Positions 7,248-11,588 of a DNA stretch of 11,588 nucleotides are shown in pieces. Source of the DNA: DASUME01 sp041179425 (lineage in GTDB: Bacteria > Myxococcota_A > Polyangia > Polyangiales > DASUME01). Below the pieces are notes generated by a model. That model was not told where the DNA came from. It made no database searches and saw nothing but the letters and a program-made list of their open reading frames with translations. The DNA lies in the NCBI GenBank assembly GCA_041179425.1, contig JBEGTL010000234.1, positions 1 through 11,588 of the forward strand, written 5' to 3'. The position numbers and the translations under genes are program-made. Positions within the stretch are counted from its first letter, which is position 1; the number at the start of each line of letters is the position of its first letter.

Positions 7248-9412
7248 ACAAGAAGACGACCAGCAGCTCGCGAGTCACGACCGGCGTGCGCAACCTCGAT
7301 GCACTGTTTCACGGTGGACTCCCGCTGGGCTCGGTCGTTGTCGTGGCCGGCGCGCCCGGTGCCGGCAAGACCATCCTCACCCAGCAGCTGTGTTTTCACG
7401 CCGCGTCGTCCGAGCAGCGCGTCCTGTACTTCAGCACCCTCTCGGAGCCCACTGCCAAGACACTGCGTAACTTGGCGCAGTTCAGCTTCTTCGCGGCAGA
7501 CAAGCTCGGCGCGGCCGGCGTGCAGTTCGTAGACCTCGGTCTCATCCTGCGCGCGCAGGGCCTCGCAGAGGCCTCCAAGCTGATCATGGAGCAGGTCAAG
7601 AAGCAGAAGCCTGCGCTGGTGGTGGTCGACAGCTTCAAGGTGTTCGACGACCTGGCGCGTTCGCGCGAGGAGCTACGCAAGTTCGACTACGAGCTGGCCG
7701 TCAACCTGATGGCGTGGGAGGTCACCACGCTCTTGCTCGGCGAGTACGGGCAGCAAGACATCAGCACCAATCCGCTGTTTTCCATCGTCGACGGCGTGGT
7801 GTTCATGAGTCAGCGCGTGCAGTCCGGCGAGCAGCAGCGTTTTTTGCAGGTGCTCAAGCTGCGTGGGACTGCACACAGCCGCGAGGAACACTCGTTCGCC
7901 ATTGCGGCAAACGGCATCGAGGTCTTTGCGCCGCGAGTTACCATCAAGCGCGAAGACCGAGGTGCAGGCGGGCCACGCTGTAAAACCGGAATCGTCAAGT
8001 TCGACGAGCTGCTGGTCGAAGGCATCTCGCGCGGCTCGAGCTTGTTGATCGCGGGCGTGGCAGGCACGGGCAAGACCGTGCTTCTCCTCGAGTTCATCTA
8101 CCGGGGTGCGCTCGCAGGCGAGAAGGGCATCGCGTTTTCGTTCGAGGAGAGCCAGGAGCGTCTACTCGCGACGGCGCGCGGCTTGGGCTGGGACCTCCAG
8201 AAGGAGATCGACCGAGGGATGGTCGAGATCGTCTTCATCGCGCAGCCGGACATCATGGTCGAGCAGCACCTCTTGATGATCCGCGAGCGCGTGGAGCAGA
8301 GCGGCGCGCAACGGGTGGCTATCGACTCGGCCTCGGTGTTCCTGCACAAAGTGAAAGACCCCGAGCTCGACCGCGAGAAGGTCTTTCAGCTGGCCAGCAT
8401 CGTCCAGAACGCACAGGCCGTGGGGTTCTTTGCCACCGACATTCCGTACGGCGAAAACCGGATCAGCCGGTTTGGCGTCGAAGAGACGGTGGTAGACGGC
8501 ATCGTGCTGCTGTCTTCGGTGGAGGAGGGGTTCGAGCGCGAGCGTTACATCGAGGTGTACAAGCTGCGCAACACGGCGCACTTGCACGGGCGACACAACA
8601 TGTCGATCGGTGCGGGCGGCATCAGCGTGTTCCTGCGCTACGGCGTGCGTGCCGATGCTCTGCTGCCGCCGCCGTCGCTGGATACTACGCGCAGACTGTC
8701 CACGGGTGTGCGCGGTCTCGATGCGCTTTGTGGCGGTGGTCTGCTCGAGCGGAGCGTGACGCTCGTGTCGGGAAGCGCCGGCATCGGCAAGACCACGCTC
8801 GGCGTCCAGTTCCTCGTCGAAGGGGCGCGGCAAGACGAACCCGGACTGTACGTCGCCTTGGAAGAAGGTCCCGAGCAGCTCCTCAAGACTGCCGAGGCCC
8901 TCGGGCTGTCGCTGCGCGAGGCTACCGAACGGGGGCTGGTGGAGATTGTCTACCTTTCCAGCGAATACGTGCGCGCGAGCCAGTTCTTGACGCTGCTCGA
9001 CGACAAGATCCGCGCGCACAAGACGCGCAGGCTCGTCCTCGACAGCGTGAGCCACCTGGAGCGAGGTGGCGCTGATACGTTTCGCCAGCTGCTCTACGCG
9101 ATGGTGATGCGTTTTAAGTCGTGCGGTGTCACCAGCGTGCTGACCCTGGAGTCGGACTCCCTGTACACCACCGACCACGTCACCAAGCGCGGCTACTCGC
9201 CGGTGGCCGACAACATCTTCATGCTGCGTTACCAGCGCGAGGGTGCCGTGATGTACCCTGGTCTTTCCGTCGTCAAGACACGGGGCAGTGCGCACGACTT
9301 TGGTGCGCATCGCCTGTCGACGGGCCCCGGCGGCATCCGCATCGAGACGCGTATCGATGTGGACCTGCCCGAGCATGACGGAGTTGCGCCACCGAGAGGC
9401 GCCGAGAGTTAG
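7244..9412 (+). CDS. KaiC-like ATPase with three tandem RecA/KaiC domains
   Basis: 722 residues containing three KaiC (RecA-fold) domains; canonical KaiC is about 520 residues with two. Domain 1 (about 11-230) has Walker A GAPGAGKT (36-43), Walker B LVVVD (125-129) and RGTAH (207-211). Domain 2 (about 245-465) has Walker A GVAGTGKT (271-278), a Glu pair in SFEES (301-302), Walker B RVAID (357-361) and RNTAH (442-446). Domain 3 (about 484-705) has Walker A GSAGIGKT (510-517), a Glu pair at 540-541, Walker B RLVLD (596-600) and RGSAH (680-684). Domain 1 has Ser-Glu (67-68) where the catalytic Glu pair is expected. The R-x-S/T-x-H motif is typical of KaiC. Such proteins hydrolyse ATP as ring oligomers and signal through protein partners. 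The ATG at 7244 has GAGGAAG 7 nt upstream and overlaps the previous stop; the sensor kinase starts 6 nt after its end. It is not necessarily a circadian clock protein. Confidence 0.92.
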   Translation: MNKKTTSSSRVTTGVRNLDALFHGGLPLGSVVVVAGAPGAGKTILTQQLCFHAASSEQRVLYFSTLSEPTAKTLRNLAQFSFFAADKLGAAGVQFVDLGLILRAQGLAEASKLIMEQVKKQKPALVVVDSFKVFDDLARSREELRKFDYELAVNLMAWEVTTLLLGEYGQQDISTNPLFSIVDGVVFMSQRVQSGEQQRFLQVLKLRGTAHSREEHSFAIAANGIEVFAPRVTIKREDRGAGGPRCKTGIVKFDELLVEGISRGSSLLIAGVAGTGKTVLLLEFIYRGALAGEKGIAFSFEESQERLLATARGLGWDLQKEIDRGMVEIVFIAQPDIMVEQHLLMIRERVEQSGAQRVAIDSASVFLHKVKDPELDREKVFQLASIVQNAQAVGFFATDIPYGENRISRFGVEETVVDGIVLLSSVEEGFERERYIEVYKLRNTAHLHGRHNMSIGAGGISVFLRYGVRADALLPPPSLDTTRRLSTGVRGLDALCGGGLLERSVTLVSGSAGIGKTTLGVQFLVEGARQDEPGLYVALEEGPEQLLKTAEALGLSLREATERGLVEIVYLSSEYVRASQFLTLLDDKIRAHKTRRLVLDSVSHLERGGADTFRQLLYAMVMRFKSCGVTSVLTLESDSLYTTDHVTKRGYSPVADNIFMLRYQREGAVMYPGLSVVKTRGSAHDFGAHRLSTGPGGIRIETRIDVDLPEHDGVAPPRGAES

Positions 9413-9418
9413 CACGTC

Positions 9419-11588
9419 ATGTCATCCCGAGGTCCAGAGCGGAGTCTAGTTGCGCACGACGAGGTCGGGCGGCGCGACGTGCTGATCGCCGAGCTGAGAC
9501 ACAGAGAGGGTCGGCTGCGGGACCTCTTGGAGATCAGTAAGGTTCTGCTGCGCTTCGAGACGATCGATCGGACGCTGCCCGAGGTGCTGGCGCTGGTGTC
9601 GCAGAATGTCCCGCTGCGCAGCGCGATCTTCGTGCAGGACAAGGGCGGCGACCACGCGCTCCTGTTCCGCGTGGAAGGCGGAGAGCAAAAGCAGCTCGAG
9701 GAGGCCAAGTCCCACGTGGCGGAGTCGTACGGCTACCTCGTACCGTCCTCGCTGAAGCTCGAGCTGGAGTATGCGCCTCTGTTGGTACTTCCGATCTTCG
9801 CTCGCCCGCCCGAGGACGCGCGAAGACCCGCGCAGCCGCCGCAAACCGAGGCGCCAGCTCCTCCTTCGGTTCAGCAGCTCGTGCTCCTGCCTCTGGTGGG
9901 CGCTGGGGGTGCGATCTTCGGTGCGCTTCAAGTGGCCGGCATGTCTCCAATGGGAGAGCCAGAGCTCGTCTTCTTCAGTGACGTGGTGACCCAGCTTGCC
10001 ACGGCGCTCGTCCGCGATGCACGAGAGCGTGCCCTGACGGTCTCGGAGGCCAAGCTCGCCGGCATCGTGTCCATGGCGATGGATGCCGTGATCACGGTGG
10101 ATGAGACCTTACACATCTCGATGTTCAACGCAGGCGCGGAGCGCATCTTCGGCTGGGCGACGAGCGAGGTGCTGGGCAAGTCCATCGAGCTGCTCTTGCC
10201 CACCCGCTTTCATGCGGCGCACGCGCTCCACTTGAACACGTTTCGTGACGCGCCCGAGGCGGCGCGAACCATGGGTGGGCTACGCCCCGCCATCTACGGA
10301 CGACGCAAGAACGGCCAGGAGTTTTACGCCGACGCAGCAATCTCCAAGCTCTTTGTCGGCGGGGCTTGGTTGTTCACCGTGTTCCTGCGCGACATCACAG
10401 AGCAGAAACGGATCGAGCACGAGCAGCTGTTCCTCTCCGAGGTGAGTACGCTGCTGATCGGGACGCTCGACAACGAGCAGACGCTCGGCGACATCGCGCG
10501 CCTCGCCATGACGGGCATTGCGGACTTCTGTGTCATCGAGTTCGTAGACGAGGGCGGCCAGCAACGAAGGCTCGATGTCCTCACCAGGGAACCCGAAAAA
10601 GAAGAGCTCGCGGAGGCGCTCAAGGCCTTCCCGCTCGACCGCACGCGCCCGCACCTGAGCGCGGTGCTGCTAGATACCGAAGAAGCGCAGGTCGTGTCCG
10701 AGGTCACCCCCGCGTTTTTGCGTTCTTTTGCGCAAGACGACGAGCACCTGCGGCTGTACGAGGCCATGGGTCTGCGCTCGTTGATGGGGGTTCCCTTGGT
10801 GGTGGCCGGCCGCCTGCTGGGCGCTCTGATCGTCGGCTCGTGTCAGCCCGGGCCGGGTTTTGGAGACGCCGACCACCGACTCCTTGCGCAGATCGGACAG
10901 CGCGCTGCACTCGCGCTCGAGAGTGCCCGCCTGTATCGCGTGGCGCAGCGCGCAGTGCAGGTGCGCGACGACGTGCTGGGCGTCGTGGCGCACGACCTGC
11001 GCAATCCGTTGGGTAGCATCCTGATGCAGGCGGCTTTGTTCCGCCGAAAGGGTGAGCAGCCGGAGCGCAGATCGAGTCGCCCCGGAGACGTGATCGAGCG
11101 CGCCGCCAAACGGATGAATCGTTTGATCCAAGACCTGCTCGACATCACGAGCATCGATGCGGGTCGCCTGTCCATCGACTGTACGGCGGTCGACGCACGA
11201 CAGGTGTTGGTTGACCTGATCGAGGCGCAGCAATCGCTGGCCTCGGCCCGCTCCCTCGAGCTGCGCCTCGACAGCACGGCGAGTGACGTGGCGGTCTGGG
11301 TCGATCGCGAGCGGCTGTTTCAGGTGCTGGAAAACTTGGTTGGCAACGCAGCAAAGTTCTGGCCCAGCGGAGGGACCATCTCGGTTGGCGCGCGTCGACG
11401 CGGGGACGAGGTGCTGTTTTGGGTGGAGGACTGCGGCGCCGGCATCTCCGAAGAAGATCTACCGCACCTGTTCGATCGTTTCTGGCAGGTCAAAAAGACC
11501 GCGCGACGTGGTGCCGGGCTCGGGCTCGCCATCGTCAAGGGACTGATCGAGTCGCACGGCGGCCGCATCTGGGTCGAGACCACGGTCG
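9419..11588 (+). CDS. Soluble sensor histidine kinase, GAF-PAS-GAF-HisKA-HATPase_c (3' end outside window)
   Basis: 723 residues are visible and the frame is open at the right edge; probably only the last strand of the ATPase domain and any tail are missing. In order: a short coiled coil (about 16-47); a divergent GAF domain (about 38-203) with a Pro-rich insert at 129-150; a PAS domain (about 212-328, AMDAVITVDETLHI through FLRDITEQKRIE); a second GAF domain (about 330-510); HisKA with phospho-acceptor His525 in VVAHDLRNPL; and HATPase_c with N-box ENLVGNAAKF (638-647), G1 EDCGAGI around Asp671 and G2 GAGLGLA (698-704). No transmembrane segment was seen, so it senses a cytoplasmic signal or partner. 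The ATG lies 6 nt after the KaiC-like stop with a weak GAGAG upstream. Co-transcription suggests the KaiC-like ATPase controls it, as KaiC controls SasA. The NtrC-type regulator at 5103 is a candidate phosphate acceptor. Confidence 0.92.
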   Translation, partial: MSSRGPERSLVAHDEVGRRDVLIAELRHREGRLRDLLEISKVLLRFETIDRTLPEVLALVSQNVPLRSAIFVQDKGGDHALLFRVEGGEQKQLEEAKSHVAESYGYLVPSSLKLELEYAPLLVLPIFARPPEDARRPAQPPQTEAPAPPSVQQLVLLPLVGAGGAIFGALQVAGMSPMGEPELVFFSDVVTQLATALVRDARERALTVSEAKLAGIVSMAMDAVITVDETLHISMFNAGAERIFGWATSEVLGKSIELLLPTRFHAAHALHLNTFRDAPEAARTMGGLRPAIYGRRKNGQEFYADAAISKLFVGGAWLFTVFLRDITEQKRIEHEQLFLSEVSTLLIGTLDNEQTLGDIARLAMTGIADFCVIEFVDEGGQQRRLDVLTREPEKEELAEALKAFPLDRTRPHLSAVLLDTEEAQVVSEVTPAFLRSFAQDDEHLRLYEAMGLRSLMGVPLVVAGRLLGALIVGSCQPGPGFGDADHRLLAQIGQRAALALESARLYRVAQRAVQVRDDVLGVVAHDLRNPLGSILMQAALFRRKGEQPERRSSRPGDVIERAAKRMNRLIQDLLDITSIDAGRLSIDCTAVDARQVLVDLIEAQQSLASARSLELRLDSTASDVAVWVDRERLFQVLENLVGNAAKFWPSGGTISVGARRRGDEVLFWVEDCGAGISEEDLPHLFDRFWQVKKTARRGAGLGLAIVKGLIESHGGRIWVETTV

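Noticed and set aside
7244..9412. Naming the triple-domain protein kaiC and calling the locus a circadian clock
   Set aside because: There is no kaiA or kaiB in the window, the CII phosphorylation pair is absent by eye alignment, and many bacterial KaiC-like proteins have no clock role.
8162..9415. Minus-strand open frame of 417 codons opposite the kaiC-like gene
   Set aside because: It is antisense to KaiC domains 2 and 3, whose motifs are unmistakable. The composition (Arg, His, Gln, Leu) is typical of a reverse-frame shadow.

Overview
The window is high-GC bacterial DNA, most likely from the Myxococcota (the former delta-proteobacterial myxobacteria and relatives). That assignment is inferred from style: Asp/Ala-rich lipoproteins with cysteine-rich tails, an NtrC-type sigma-54 activator, a soluble GAF/PAS histidine kinase and KaiC-like ATPases, all with strong G/C bias at third codon positions. 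No rRNA, tRNA, CRISPR array, transposase or phage gene was seen. The window splits into a left block read on the minus strand (1-4833) and a right block read on the plus strand (5103-11588), separated by a divergent intergenic region.

Left block, in transcription order from 4833 down. A DUF6544/DUF6920-like protein (3979-4833) overlaps by four bases (GTGA) a stand-alone PEP-synthase/PPDK-type ATP-binding domain protein (2960-3982). Next, 138 nt further on, is an alpha/beta hydrolase of the haloalkane dehalogenase/epoxide hydrolase type (1763-2821), with an Asp nucleophile and a suspicious C-terminal tail. Then come two secreted cysteine-rich proteins: a small Asp/Glu-rich lipoprotein (1134-1622), and a larger protein with a membrane-anchor-type N-terminus and two thrombospondin-type-1-like repeats that runs off the left edge (1-901).

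Right block. An NtrC-family response regulator (5103-6497) is followed by a 213-nt gap with stem-loops, a 14-bp palindrome and possible sigma-54 promoter elements. Then comes a tight three-gene operon: an unrecognised 178-aa helical protein (6711-7247), a KaiC-like ATPase with three tandem RecA/KaiC domains (7244-9412), and a soluble GAF-PAS-GAF-HisKA-HATPase sensor kinase (9419 to beyond the right edge). The first two genes of the operon overlap by ATGA and the third starts 6 nt after the second.

The most interesting part is this right block. It looks like a Kai-type signalling module in which a triple-domain KaiC-like ATPase is co-expressed with a histidine kinase and an unknown small protein, next to a sigma-54 activator that is a natural candidate for the output regulator. 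No kaiA or kaiB lies inside the window. How signal flows between the parts is inferred from gene order, not shown by the sequence.
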